Below, in pieces: positions 33,841-42,722 of a stretch of 64,000 nt of DNA. A program made the translations under genes and the position numbers. Within the stretch, counting starts at the first letter, position 1. Every line of letters starts with the position of its first letter. The notes beneath the pieces were generated by a model. That model worked only from the letters and a program-made list of their open reading frames with translations, was not told the DNA's origin and did not search any database. Origin of the DNA: Kocuria rosea subsp. polaris (GTDB taxonomy: Bacteria > Actinomycetota > Actinomycetes > Actinomycetales > Micrococcaceae); the NCBI GenBank assembly GCA_023896275.1, contig MLDA01000011.1, positions 1 to 64,000 of the forward strand, given 5' to 3'.

Positions 33841-35112
33841 ATGATGTCGACCGACACCCAGCACACGCACCCACTGACCGGCGATGCAATCATCGGCACG
33901 ACACAACGTTGGCCGTTCCTGCCACTGCTCGTCATCGCATGGTTCGGCGCGGGCATCGTCAACGGCGCGATCGTCGGCGCCTCCCTGCCGAAGCTGCTCA
34001 CGCTGCTCGACGAGAGCACGAAGGAGACGAACCTCGCGATCGTCTCGACGGTTGGGGGCATCGTCGTGATGCTCGCGACGCCGCTCATGGGCCGGCTCAG
34101 CGATCGCACGACGCTCCGCATGGGCATGCGCAAGCCCTGGTACCTCGGCGGAATCATCGTCGGCACGATTGGCTGCGCCCTGCTCGCCGTCGCGACAAGC
34201 GTGCCCGCGATCGTGCTCGGCTGGGTCGTCGTGCAGCTTGGCTACGGCGCCGTGCAGATGGCGAACCACACGCTGCTTGCCGACCAGGTCCCCGCGCGCA
34301 TCCGCGCCCGCGTCTCCGCAGCCGTCGGCGTCTCAACCGGCATCGCCACGATCGTAGCCACAGCCGTCGTCGCAGCCCTCCCGATCAACGCGAGTTGGAT
34401 GTGGTTCGCGGTACCGGGCGTTCTCGGCATGATCACGGTGCTACCGATGCTCTTTGGCTACCGCGACGCCGTGCGCACCGACCACCCCGCGCCACTGCGA
34501 GCGGCTGATCTCGTCTCGACATACTGGCTGCACCCCGGCAGGTACCGCGACTTCGCATGGGCGTGGATCAGCCGCTTCTTCATGACGATGTCGATCTTCT
34601 CGATCTCGCTCTTCCTGTTCTTCCTCATCATGGACACGCTCGGCTACACGGCCGAGGAAGCCGGCGGCGTCCAAACCCTCGCGCTCACCTGCTTCTTCGT
34701 TGGCAATATTTTCGCAACCGTACTGTTCGGCTGGCTGAGCGACCGGCTCGGCCGCCGCAAGGGAATCATCTGGCTCTCCGGGCTCTGCTCCGCCGCGGGC
34801 ATCGTCGTACTCATGACGAGCAACGGCATGCAAGGATTCCTCGTCGGCATGGCAATCGTCGGATTCGCCCAGGGCGCCTACATCGCCGTCGACGTTGCGC
34901 TGATGACCGAAGTCCTGCCCAGCCGCAAGGATGCAGGCAAAGACCTCGGAATCGTCGCGCTCGCCTACCAGCTACCTCAGGTCATCGCGCCGGTCATCGC
35001 CGCCACTGTCATCGCGCTCGCAGGGGGTTCATACACCGGGCTCTTCGCGTTCTCGATCGTCTGCTCCGCGCTCGGCGGGCTCACGATCATCCCGGTTCGC
35101 GGCGTGCGCTAA
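33841..35112 (+). CDS. MFS transporter
   Basis: A 423-residue major facilitator with 12 predicted membrane helices. The signature loop between helices 2 and 3 is visible as PLMGRLSDRTTLRMGMRKPW, and the second-half repeat as FGWLSDRLGRRKG. It resembles sugar/melibiose-like or general drug-type MFS proteins; the direction of transport cannot be told. Starts 20 bases after the second esterase with GGAAGG five bases before the ATG, so it belongs to the same LacI-controlled operon. Possibly it imports the esterase substrate. Confidence 0.9.
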   Translation: MMSTDTQHTHPLTGDAIIGTTQRWPFLPLLVIAWFGAGIVNGAIVGASLPKLLTLLDESTKETNLAIVSTVGGIVVMLATPLMGRLSDRTTLRMGMRKPWYLGGIIVGTIGCALLAVATSVPAIVLGWVVVQLGYGAVQMANHTLLADQVPARIRARVSAAVGVSTGIATIVATAVVAALPINASWMWFAVPGVLGMITVLPMLFGYRDAVRTDHPAPLRAADLVSTYWLHPGRYRDFAWAWISRFFMTMSIFSISLFLFFLIMDTLGYTAEEAGGVQTLALTCFFVGNIFATVLFGWLSDRLGRRKGIIWLSGLCSAAGIVVLMTSNGMQGFLVGMAIVGFAQGAYIAVDVALMTEVLPSRKDAGKDLGIVALAYQLPQVIAPVIAATVIALAGGSYTGLFAFSIVCSALGGLTIIPVRGVR

Positions 35113-35209
35113 ACTGCCGAAGCGACGGCGACACAACGACCCGCGGCTCTGCACAACCTCCCTGCAGCGAGAACAGGGATGCGCGCCCCATTTATGGTCC
35201 CTTGTCTGC

Positions 35210-35720
35210 ACCTTACGGCGTAGCCCGCCGAGCAACTGCTGCAGGGTGAGAGGCAGCAGGAACACGAGCGAGGTGAAGGTGCCGAATAGAAGCAGGTGCG
35301 CGGCGTTGCCCCAGCGAATGCTATAGCGCTTCAGTGTCGAGGGAGATGAGGGACCCGGAGACGCTGTTCTCAATCCCCAAGAGCAACGCCAACTGGACTA
35401 TCTCGCCCAGGCTCTGTCTTCAGGTGCCGGCGTCGGTCCAGCTGTTCTGGCCGGAAGTGTCGATCCCGACGATCAGTGCCACCAGTGCCACCGTATTGAT
35501 GATAGCTCCGGGCGCATCGCCCTTCGAACGGGGTCCACTGGTTGTCTCGCGCAGCACGATCGACGCGAGGACGATGACGGCCAGCACCATGGCTCCAGTA
35601 AGTAGACCGCCGATGAAAGCACTGGTGGTGAATCCGGCGGCCATGAGTGAGCCGCTGACGCCGAGCGCCCGGGAGCAGCCTGCACCGCCCCGAAAAACCT
35701 CGGTCATCGGTGACGGCGCA
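35210..35720 (-). pseudogene. Decayed MFS transporter (DHA2-type)
   Basis: Fragments in different frames on the minus strand together read like an H+ antiporter of the DHA2 (EmrB/QacA) type. The order is RALGVSGSLMAAGFT, then GGLLTGAM, SKGDAPGAIINTVALVALIVG with DTSG, a stop at 35420, LGIENSVSGSLISLD in a second frame, and FGTFTSLVFLLPLTLQQLLG in a third. Both ends are missing and an internal stretch seems deleted. The DAPGA/LVALIVG and LPLTLQQLLG motifs are typical of helices around the middle loop. The surrounding bases 35113-35209 and 35721-35996 hold nothing else that I can identify. Confidence 0.7.
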
Positions 35721-35996
35721 GCAGTGGCGAGGCTCTGGGCCACACCCTCGCGCATTGAGGTCCAAGACTCGTGGGCCGGTGTAGACAGGAGCTACCGACC
35801 AGAACATTCGTTGGTTGAGTGCGTGCACTGGAGATGCGGACTGCACCGAGGCTTCAGCCGGCGTTCCGTAACGGCGTCGACGATGGTTCCCACACGCGTC
35901 GCGACACCGGACTTTGCCAGCACACAGAGCAGGATGGGGCGGTGGACCGCTAGTTCGAGGTCGCGTCGCGTTGTTCTGTCGATTTACGTGACGCCG

Positions 35997-36821
35997 TCAG
36001 AGCTCGATGAGTGCTGGGGCGACCTCGAGGTGCATCCGATCCACCGTCGCCTGGAACTCCTGGATCGGATGCCTGCACGATGCCGTGGCAATACACGCGA
36101 GGCTCCCGGAACCGTGCGTGGCCAGCCGCGCGAACTCGGCAACAACATCGTCGGCTGGGTCGAAGAGCATGAGATCGGGTGCCTGCTCGGCGATCGCGGT
36201 TGCAAGCCACGGCAAGTGCGTGCTCGATAGGGACAGACCACCCAGCAGCGGGTGCCGTTCGCGGAGCACCGCGATGAACTCGGCAATGGAATAATCGACC
36301 TTCACCCTGTCGAGGAATGCTCCCGATTCGACAAGGGCAATGAGTTCGTCGGCGACCACGGTATGCACGCGGTCCGTCTTGGCGCCCGCAGCATCGGCAA
36401 TGAGCAGTTTGAGCGCATCGCTGTGGACAAGCATGCTCGCGCCGGCCACTGCGAGTGCACGATTGTCTGGAATCGCAGTCAATGCTGCACGCACCGGTGG
36501 GACCACCCCGAGAATCGGCACCTGGACCAGTGCGCGCAGCGGTTGGAGAACCGTCACGCTAGGTGCGTTTGAGGCGAGGATGATCGAGCTCGCACCATGG
36601 GATTCGAGCGCTTGGGCAGCATGCCCGACGCTGGCTAAGAGGGCCTCTTCGCTCTTGACACCATAGGGGATGCTCGCGCGATCAGCGAGGTACAACACGT
36701 CCTGCCGCGGATAGGCCTTTCGGATACCGCGTACGAGGTCGTAACTGCCGATCCCAGCATCGAAGATGCCGACGGGGCGGTGGAGTTTCACGCTGTCTTT
36801 GGCACACACTGATGTCTTCAC
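35997..36821 (-). CDS. Asp/Glu racemase-family protein with both catalytic Cys replaced by Ser
   Basis: A protein of about 274 residues related to glutamate racemase (MurI). Family motifs are GIFDAGIGS (normally GVFDSGVGG), YLADRASIPYG, VPILGVVPP and ALVESGAFLD. The two catalytic cysteines of MurI are both serine here: ILASNAPS (Ser84, where MurI has ACNT) and SSTHLPWL (Ser200, where MurI has GCTHYP). It cannot work by the standard two-thiol mechanism. The reading frame is intact although its neighbours on both sides are decayed. The start is uncertain: GTG 36821 is used, with in-frame GTGs at 36809 and 36791. Confidence 0.75.
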   Translation of the reverse strand: MKTSVCAKDSVKLHRPVGIFDAGIGSYDLVRGIRKAYPRQDVLYLADRASIPYGVKSEEALLASVGHAAQALESHGASSIILASNAPSVTVLQPLRALVQVPILGVVPPVRAALTAIPDNRALAVAGASMLVHSDALKLLIADAAGAKTDRVHTVVADELIALVESGAFLDRVKVDYSIAEFIAVLRERHPLLGGLSLSSTHLPWLATAIAEQAPDLMLFDPADDVVAEFARLATHGSGSLACIATASCRHPIQEFQATVDRMHLEVAPALIEL

Positions 36822-36879
36822 GTGGCCGGTTCTGGCTTCGGCCTGCAGACCGCTCTTGGTCACTGCGACACTCCACCGA

Positions 36880-37304
36880 CGGGGGTTGGGGCCCGGGGCG
36901 AGGGTCGCTGCGCTATCTCGGCTGTGGGCGTGCGCAACAGTTCGATGCCAAGACGCAATTGCCACAGCATGAAGGGGTAGACCGCGCCGCGTTCCCAGAC
37001 GCCGTCGGGAAGCTCCCAATGCACAGTGAGAAGCGCCGCGCTGACCAGGCCAGCGCTGCCGAGCACCAGGCCGAGGTGTCGGGCAGAGCGAGATACTCCG
37101 GTGCGCCGGAGAGCCCGGGTCGAGGAGATCGCAGCTAGGTGTTGTGAGGACGCGAGTTGCCTTCGCATCCGCGACTGCATAGTCACTGACCGGGTCACGG
37201 ACCGGATCGACGCCGCCGGGGACGAGATGCAGCAGGAACAGCAACAAGAGTCGGACTGAAAACAGGACTGAAGCGAAAACGAGTAGTGGGCCAGCCATGG
37301 GCAC
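36880..37304 (-). pseudogene. Decayed DUF998-family membrane protein
   Basis: Remains of a DUF998 membrane protein. In one frame from 37304 there is LFSVRLLLLFLLHLVPGG, then DPVRDPVSDYAVADAKATRVL; in another frame further on RHLGLVLGSAGLVSAALL and WERGAVYPFMLWQLRLGIELL. These are the typical beginning and end of DUF998 proteins, but the central helices are missing and a frame change separates the two halves. It stands next to the MerR gene with a MerR-type promoter directed at it, so it was probably the regulated target. Its last part overlaps the possible start region of the racemase-like gene. Confidence 0.6.
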
Positions 37305-37340
37305 CTTCCTGGTGGTGTTCGGGAACTAGAACCGATTCGA

Positions 37341-37371
37341 ACTCTAGAGATTCAAGTACCTTTAAGGTCAA
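37341..37371 (-). promoter_or_regulatory. MerR-type promoter with 19-bp spacer
   Basis: On the minus strand, TTGACC (-35, 37371-37366) and TAGAGT (-10, 37346-37341) are separated by 19 bases. The spacer and -35 carry a perfect dyad, ACCTTAAAGGT. A 19-bp spacer with a central dyad is the classic arrangement for activation by a MerR-family regulator through DNA untwisting. The promoter points at the DUF998 pseudogene, and the MerR gene starts ten bases further on the other side. Confidence 0.65.
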
Positions 37372-37380
37372 GGAGGGCGC

Positions 37381-37728
37381 ATGAGAATCAGTGAAGTCGC
37401 ACGGGAAACCGGGATCGCCCCGTCGGCGATCCGGTACTACGAGCAGCACGACATGTTTAGTCCGGGACAGATCGGCCGGCTGGCGAACGGGTACAGGGAT
37501 TACACGCCGGGCGCGCTGCGCCGTTTCGAGCTGATTCAGGCAGGGAAGGACGCGGGATTTTCGCTCGCGGAGATAAGGATCCGCCTGCGGGATTGGGACA
37601 CGATGCCAGACGAAGAACGGGCCCAGCTCTTGAAGGCGCAGCTGGACGTCATCGATGAACGGATCGAGGGCCTCACCAAAAGCCGCGCGACCGTGCAGGG
37701 TACGCCTGCTACTTTGAGAACACGTTGA
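37381..37728 (+). CDS. MerR-family transcriptional regulator
   Basis: A 115-residue regulator, shorter than most MerR proteins (about 130-150). The winged helix-turn-helix is clear: MRISEVARETGIAPSAIRYYE, then LANGYRDYTPGALRRFELI, followed by the coiled-coil-like dimerisation helix (QLLKAQLDVIDERIEGL). There is no cysteine cluster for metal sensing and no C-terminal ligand domain. AAGGAGG five bases before the ATG. It lies divergent from a decayed DUF998 gene whose promoter has a MerR-type 19-bp spacer. The sequence ends soon after the coiled coil, so the C-terminus may be truncated. Confidence 0.85.
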   Translation: MRISEVARETGIAPSAIRYYEQHDMFSPGQIGRLANGYRDYTPGALRRFELIQAGKDAGFSLAEIRIRLRDWDTMPDEERAQLLKAQLDVIDERIEGLTKSRATVQGTPATLRTR

Positions 37729-38089
37729 TGGCCTAGTGAGAAAGCGCAGGCGATGAGGGGACAACACGCCGGGCGGCTTCTCAAGCAAACCGTCCTGGTC
37801 GTCGATCAGGTCGCGCACCGAAACGGCGTCGGCTCGACCGCCCGTCCCGTACTAACATCGCGGATCGCACCGGGCTCACACATCGACTTGCCGTCACGCC
37901 AATTCACCCGGGTTCGGCTAGCAAGGGGCACCGAGGCTACAAGAACTTTGTTTGGCGAAGAACCTCAGCAAACTCCTGGCGGAGAGAAACTAACCACTGT
38001 CACCTGATCGTGCAGCAGTTCCAAGTGGCCTAAGAATATGACGCCTGCCCGACACCGAGTTGTCTATTCGTTCAGGGCCAGGGCTCGAT
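37729..38089. other. Intergenic region without a supported gene
   Basis: Between the MerR gene and livF-like gene, 361 bases. Short open frames exist on both strands, but none has a good start, ribosome binding site or family likeness. Base composition is lower in GC than in the flanking core genome. It may hold further remnants of lost genes. Confidence 0.4.
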
Positions 38090-38782
38090 TCATTCGCCGA
38101 GGTAGGCGCGGTGCAGCAGGACTGGATCGGCTTTCAACTCCTCCGACGTACCTTGGAACGAAACCTTGCCCCCCGCGACTACAACGGCATCACGAGCAAT
38201 GCCAAGCGCAAGTTGGGTGAACTGTTCCACCAGCAACACCCCCACGCCCGATTCGGCAATCGATCTCACGATCGGCATCAAGCGCATGAACACCACCGGT
38301 GCGAGCCCAAGCGACATCTCATCGATAAGAAGTATTCTCGGCTTGGCAGCGAATGCGCGGGCAAGAACGACCATCTGCTGCTCGCCACCGGAGAGAACTG
38401 AGGTCGGCGCATCGATACGCTTCCTCAGCTCCGGAAACGGTGCAAGCGCGGCCTCCAGTTCGGTGTCGGTACGCGCCGTGAGGGAGATGTTCTCACGAAC
38501 GGTGAGGGATCCGAACACTGCCCGGCCCTGCTCGATATGCACGATTCCCCGACGTGCCCTGGTCACCCTTGATAACTTGTCGATTGGAACGCCGTCTAGC
38601 GTGATGGTCCCCGCGGAATGAGGAGTGACACCCGAGATCGACTCAATCAGGCTGGTCTTGCCGGCACCGTTCGGCCCGACGAGAGCCAGTACCTCGCCGC
38701 CCCTAACGCTCAGGGTGACATCTGATATCACGGGGCCGGCCCCTTGGCAGACGGTGACCGAGTTCAGTTCCAGTTCACTCAT
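38090..38782 (-). CDS. ABC transporter ATPase, LivF-type
   Basis: A 230-residue ATP-binding protein of the branched-chain amino acid/HAAT importer family. Walker A GPNGAGKTS, a Q-loop region, the signature LSGGEQQMV, Walker B ILLIDEMSLGLAP with the switch histidine replaced in the VEQ segment (LLVEQFTQ, as usual for LivF), are all in place. It overlaps the upstream permease-ATPase gene by four bases (ATGA) and is the last gene of the operon. It partners with the LivG-type domain of the fused protein to power uptake. Confidence 0.93.
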   Translation of the reverse strand: MSELELNSVTVCQGAGPVISDVTLSVRGGEVLALVGPNGAGKTSLIESISGVTPHSAGTITLDGVPIDKLSRVTRARRGIVHIEQGRAVFGSLTVRENISLTARTDTELEAALAPFPELRKRIDAPTSVLSGGEQQMVVLARAFAAKPRILLIDEMSLGLAPVVFMRLMPIVRSIAESGVGVLLVEQFTQLALGIARDAVVVAGGKVSFQGTSEELKADPVLLHRAYLGE

Positions 38783-40563
38783 GATAGTAATTCCGTCTCT
38801 CCCATGTAGGCCTTGATCACCTCAGGGTTTGCCAGTACTTCGTCCTGCGGACCCGTCGCAATGACTTTTCCGAAATCGAGTACTGTGAGCGTCGGACAGA
38901 CAGATCGGACGAGGTCCAGGTCGTGCTCAATAATGATCAGCGAAACCCCGTAGCGAGCGGGCAGCTCACGCAAACGTGCCGCAAGCGCGAGATGTTCGTC
39001 GTGTGAAAGTCCGGCCGCAGGCTCATCGAGGATGAGCAGACGAGGTGTAGCAAGAACGTTCGCCGCGACCTCGACGAGACGCCTCGTGCCAACGTCAACG
39101 CTTGATAGGCGCGTCGGGGCCGGTGGGCAGCCGAAGAAGTTCAGCACCTCAACGATCTCAGACGGAGTCAGACGCCGTCGCGCGACAAATCGGACGTACT
39201 CGTCAATGGTTAGCGACGGTGGCACGCGATCCTGCTGAAATGTGCGACGGAGGCCAAGCCTGGCGCGACGAGTGGGGGAAAGGCCAACGAGATCGTGCCC
39301 GTCGAGCAGGACACGTCCGCCATGTTTAGGAAGGAAGCCGCTGATCGCGTCGACAAAGGTCGATTTGCCGGCACCGTTCGGACCGATCAGGCCCATGATC
39401 GATGCCCCTGGTACCTGGAGGGAGACCTCGTCATTGGCTTTCAAAGGACCGAACTGAACCGTTAGCCCTTCCACGGTCAGCACGGGCTCCCCGAAGGAGG
39501 CCGGCTCGTCACCGTGGTCTGTAGTGCGCGGCGCCGTGGCGACGTCCACTCCGTCTCCGGGAGATGGCAATGCCGGTTTCGCCTTGTCGGTTTGGCGTGC
39601 GGATCTCTTCCAGATCAGATTGCGGATGCCCTGCCCGAGATTCGTTCCACTGGTGAGCGCTTGAATGCCGAGGACCCCGAAGATAACTAGTCCCCAGTCC
39701 TGATGCACCCCCCAACGCTTGAGCAGCTCCGGCACAAGCACCCAGAGAATCCCGCCGAATATTGCCATGTCGATGAGGTGCGCTCCTGACATCACCGCGA
39801 GAATATACAATGCGAGCGACTGCAGCGGGGTGAAGCTCGAAGCGAAGGGAAGCTGCACCTGACCGGCTAGCAGTCCTCCGGAGATTCCGCCCAGAGCTGC
39901 GGAGACCGCGAACGCGGTCAGCTTCGCCACCTGCACACTTTGACCGGCTGCCGCAGTCCCCCGTTCAGAGAAGGCGACAGCCTTCCAGCTCGAGCCCCAC
40001 CGGCTCCTCTGGAGAAAGAAGACGACCAGCGCGCAAACGGTGAGAACGATGACGGAGAAGAAGAAGTAGTCGCGATCGCTGGCGAAGAGCGCAGGGCGTT
40101 CGACTGGGATACCGTCCGCGGACCCGGGGAACTGGATCTGCACCAAAGTGACGCTGGCTGCTGTTGCGAAGCCAAGAGTGACGACCGCGAGATTGACGCC
40201 TCGTAGCCGCAAGGCGGGCAGGCCAACGAGGACGCCGACGAATCCCGCAGCTACTCCCCCCAGACACAACCAGAGGATGAACCCACCCGGCACTTGGTGG
40301 ATGTTGAGAAGTGACACGATCCACGCGCCGACGGCGGCGAAGGTGAGCTGACACAAGGCGATCATTCCTGCCGAACCGGTGACGATGCCGAGCCCGATAA
40401 TTGCGATGGATGCGGTAACGGCGCTGATCGCCAGGAAAACGAAATAGCCCGGGAGCACCGAGCTCAGCAAGGCCCCGAGGCCGATCGCTGCAAGCCCGAC
40501 AGCGAATGGCCACGAACGACGAATGGCCGAAGATTGAATCAATGCGTGGTCAACGCGCGGCAT
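38779..40563 (-). CDS. Fused LivM-type permease and LivG-type ATPase
   Basis: A 594-residue fusion. The first 340 residues form a LivM-like permease with eight or nine helices (GYFVFLAISAVTASIAIIGL, then a stretch ending GVNLAVVTLGFATAA, FSERGTAAAGQ as the EAA-like cytoplasmic loop). From about residue 355 a LivG-type ATPase follows: LIGPNGAGKST (Walker A), the LivG-specific ARLGLRRTFQQDR, DVGTRRLVEVA and LLILDEPAAGLSHDE (Walker B). The join is a linker of polar residues (KPALPSPGDG). It overlaps livH by 14 bases and livF by four. Such fusions are known in actinobacteria; the substrate is not defined by sequence. Confidence 0.92.
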   Translation of the reverse strand: MPRVDHALIQSSAIRRSWPFAVGLAAIGLGALLSSVLPGYFVFLAISAVTASIAIIGLGIVTGSAGMIALCQLTFAAVGAWIVSLLNIHQVPGGFILWLCLGGVAAGFVGVLVGLPALRLRGVNLAVVTLGFATAASVTLVQIQFPGSADGIPVERPALFASDRDYFFFSVIVLTVCALVVFFLQRSRWGSSWKAVAFSERGTAAAGQSVQVAKLTAFAVSAALGGISGGLLAGQVQLPFASSFTPLQSLALYILAVMSGAHLIDMAIFGGILWVLVPELLKRWGVHQDWGLVIFGVLGIQALTSGTNLGQGIRNLIWKRSARQTDKAKPALPSPGDGVDVATAPRTTDHGDEPASFGEPVLTVEGLTVQFGPLKANDEVSLQVPGASIMGLIGPNGAGKSTFVDAISGFLPKHGGRVLLDGHDLVGLSPTRRARLGLRRTFQQDRVPPSLTIDEYVRFVARRRLTPSEIVEVLNFFGCPPAPTRLSSVDVGTRRLVEVAANVLATPRLLILDEPAAGLSHDEHLALAARLRELPARYGVSLIIIEHDLDLVRSVCPTLTVLDFGKVIATGPQDEVLANPEVIKAYMGETELLS

Positions 40564-41410
40564 CCCACACCTCCTTGCGTTGTGTCCAAAGCAGCAGGAC
40601 GACGATGAACAGGAACGGCAGGAAATTGCGCACCAACGCGACTTCGTCTATCTGTGCGACCAAGCCGCTGAGAACCCCGAGCAAGATCCCGCCGACTACG
40701 GTTAGACCGAGCCGCCGGAAACCGCCAAGAAGAGCAGCCGCCGCTGCGGGAACAATGAGCATGGCCAAGCCCGTTGCGTCATTGGACTGGGAGGGTGCCA
40801 CGATAATGATCGCGATCGCGGTGATCACTCCGGTGACGAACCAGACGGCGATCGACAGGGGCCGAGACCTGATTCCGAGCAGTTCAGCCGTGGTCGGTCG
40901 TTCGGAGAGCGCACGTAGCTGAATGCCAACTTTGGTGCGGCGCAGGATGACTTGCACACCAAGGGCGGTGACGATGGCCAACGACACAGTGGCGACAGTT
41001 ACCTGGCTGACCACAACACCACCGATGTGGAAAGCTGGGCCGGCGATGATCGGCGTAAACGGCTGCGGTTTATTACCGAAGAGGATGAACGACATCGAGA
41101 TGAGCAGCAGCAAAGGGCCTACGGTCATTGCCGATCGTGTGGTGGTGGAAGCTTCCGAGAGCCACGTTGATGCGATCCATCCAATCGCGGCCGCCAAGAG
41201 GCCCGACACCACGACGCCGAGCGCGGATCCGAGCCAGATTGGCAGGCCGGCTTCCCGAACGAACCAAACCGCGGCGAACGCTCCGAACATGCCAGTGGCG
41301 GCCTGAGCGAAATTGACGACGCGTACTAAGCGCGACATGAGGGTGAGACATACGCCGAGAACGGCATAGAGACCGCCGGCGGCAAGGCCTGCGATAGCGC
41401 CTTGAAGCAT
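40550..41410 (-). CDS. ABC transporter permease, LivH-type
   Basis: A 286-residue permease of the HAAT (branched-chain amino acid-type) importers, with eight predicted helices. Family markers: GLAAGGLYAVLGVCLTLMS near the N-terminus, VVNFAQAATGMFGAF in the following loop (LivH normally has NFAHG) and RALSERPTTAELLGI, the cytoplasmic EAA-like loop. ATG at 41410 was taken with AAAGGA nine bases upstream. 125 bases after the binding-protein gene and overlapping the fused LivM-LivG gene by 14 bases. Confidence 0.92.
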   Translation of the reverse strand: MLQGAIAGLAAGGLYAVLGVCLTLMSRLVRVVNFAQAATGMFGAFAAVWFVREAGLPIWLGSALGVVVSGLLAAAIGWIASTWLSEASTTTRSAMTVGPLLLLISMSFILFGNKPQPFTPIIAGPAFHIGGVVVSQVTVATVSLAIVTALGVQVILRRTKVGIQLRALSERPTTAELLGIRSRPLSIAVWFVTGVITAIAIIIVAPSQSNDATGLAMLIVPAAAAALLGGFRRLGLTVVGGILLGVLSGLVAQIDEVALVRNFLPFLFIVVLLLWTQRKEVWDAAR

Positions 41411-41535
41411 GAGGCGTCCTTTCAATCGGGGCCCTATTCCCATATCTGGCGGCGTCGAACCTGCTGCCAGGGACAAGGGCCAAGGTGCAGCGTCGCAAGT
41501 GTTGTTGACTGCTGAGCCTGCTCGGGTGATGAACT

Positions 41536-42702
41536 CTACTTTTCGAAGTGGAACCACTCATCGGCGGCCTGTTCCCAGGCATTGGACCCGGATTCAAGCA
41601 TGATCGGCCAGCCTGCGGTGTTGTAGGTGCCGAAGGCGAACGGTGCGCCAACCATCGGATTCTCGATGGCGCTCATATTCCTCAGTGCTTCGCCAACGCT
41701 CTCGCGTGTGACTTCGCCGTCGATGCCTTCGAGAACCTCGATGAAGTAGGTCGCCGCGAGGTAGCCTCCCTGGCTGAACGACGTGAGCTCGATATCGTTC
41801 GTGGTCATCAGCTCGCGCCAGTCCTTGTTGATTTCGTTGTCCTCGGTAAAGGGGTAGAACTCGGCTGGAACGTAGATACCACCGGCTGCGTTGTCGATGG
41901 CTTCAGCGAAGTTCTCGCTGTACACGCTGGTTAGGTACAGAAACACAACGTCATCCCAGCCTTGGGCGTTTGCGGCCTTGACCTGGCCGATCGCGTCAGG
42001 CTCGATCGGATTGACGGCCAGGGCCTTACACCCCTGCTCGCGGGCCTTCACGACATAGGGCGTGTAGTCCGAAGCCCCATAGGGCACCGTGTCGTCGACA
42101 TACTTCGGTTCCTTGCCGGTGATCTCCGTCCACTTGTCGATCGCTGCTCCGTAGGTTGGCCGAGTGGAGCCGGCAATCTGCAGCAGAACGCAGATATCGT
42201 CGAGTCCCAGTACTTCAGAGCCGTATTGCAGGGTGAGCGTCAAGTCGTTGAAGGGCCCGACGTTCGCAGGCGAGATGTTCTCGCTGGCAAAACACCCCGT
42301 GTCGACACCGATACCGGGTATGGAGAGGATGCCCTCCTGCTCGTAGTATTTCGCGTTGATCTCGCACTCGAGCAAGCTGGCCGACCCGACGAGTGCCACA
42401 GCCTCCTCACTTCCAACAACCTCCCGTGCGGAGGCTGTCGCTGTTGCGGGATCGCCCTTGTCATCCAGCGCCACGTATTTGATCTCACGACCATCGAAGC
42501 CGCCTGCATCGTTGTAGGCGTCGAAGACGGCAGCTGCGGCCTCGGAGGCTTCCGGGAAAGTGGCAGGGCCACTGAGCGTGTTCACGGACCCCACGACAAT
42601 CGGTGCGCGTTGACCACTCTCGTTCTCACCTGCACAGCCGACGAGAACGAGAGTGGTGACCGCGAAGAGGGCCAGGGCACCTCTTGTTGCTTTCGTATTC
42701 AT
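41536..42702 (-). CDS. ABC transporter substrate-binding lipoprotein, LivK-type
   Basis: A protein of about 388 residues with a lipoprotein signal (LVLVGC lipobox, Cys at about residue 22) and a periplasmic-binding-protein type 1 fold. The N-terminal IVVGSVNTLSGPATFPEASEA section, AFVFDAYNDAGG-like VFDAYNDAGG and GDPATATASAREVV are typical of the leucine-type binding proteins. The ligand cannot be told; related proteins bind amino acids, amides, urea or aromatic acids. It is followed by permease and ATPase genes and preceded by the SnoaL-like gene by 20 bases. Confidence 0.92.
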   Translation of the reverse strand: MNTKATRGALALFAVTTLVLVGCAGENESGQRAPIVVGSVNTLSGPATFPEASEAAAAVFDAYNDAGGFDGREIKYVALDDKGDPATATASAREVVGSEEAVALVGSASLLECEINAKYYEQEGILSIPGIGVDTGCFASENISPANVGPFNDLTLTLQYGSEVLGLDDICVLLQIAGSTRPTYGAAIDKWTEITGKEPKYVDDTVPYGASDYTPYVVKAREQGCKALAVNPIEPDAIGQVKAANAQGWDDVVFLYLTSVYSENFAEAIDNAAGGIYVPAEFYPFTEDNEINKDWRELMTTNDIELTSFSQGGYLAATYFIEVLEGIDGEVTRESVGEALRNMSAIENPMVGAPFAFGTYNTAGWPIMLESGSNAWEQAADEWFHFEK

Positions 42703-42722
42703 GTGATTTCTGCCCCTTAGGT

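Noticed and set aside
37753-38007. An 84-codon plus-strand frame after the MerR gene
   Set aside because: No ribosome binding site, no homology and low coding character.
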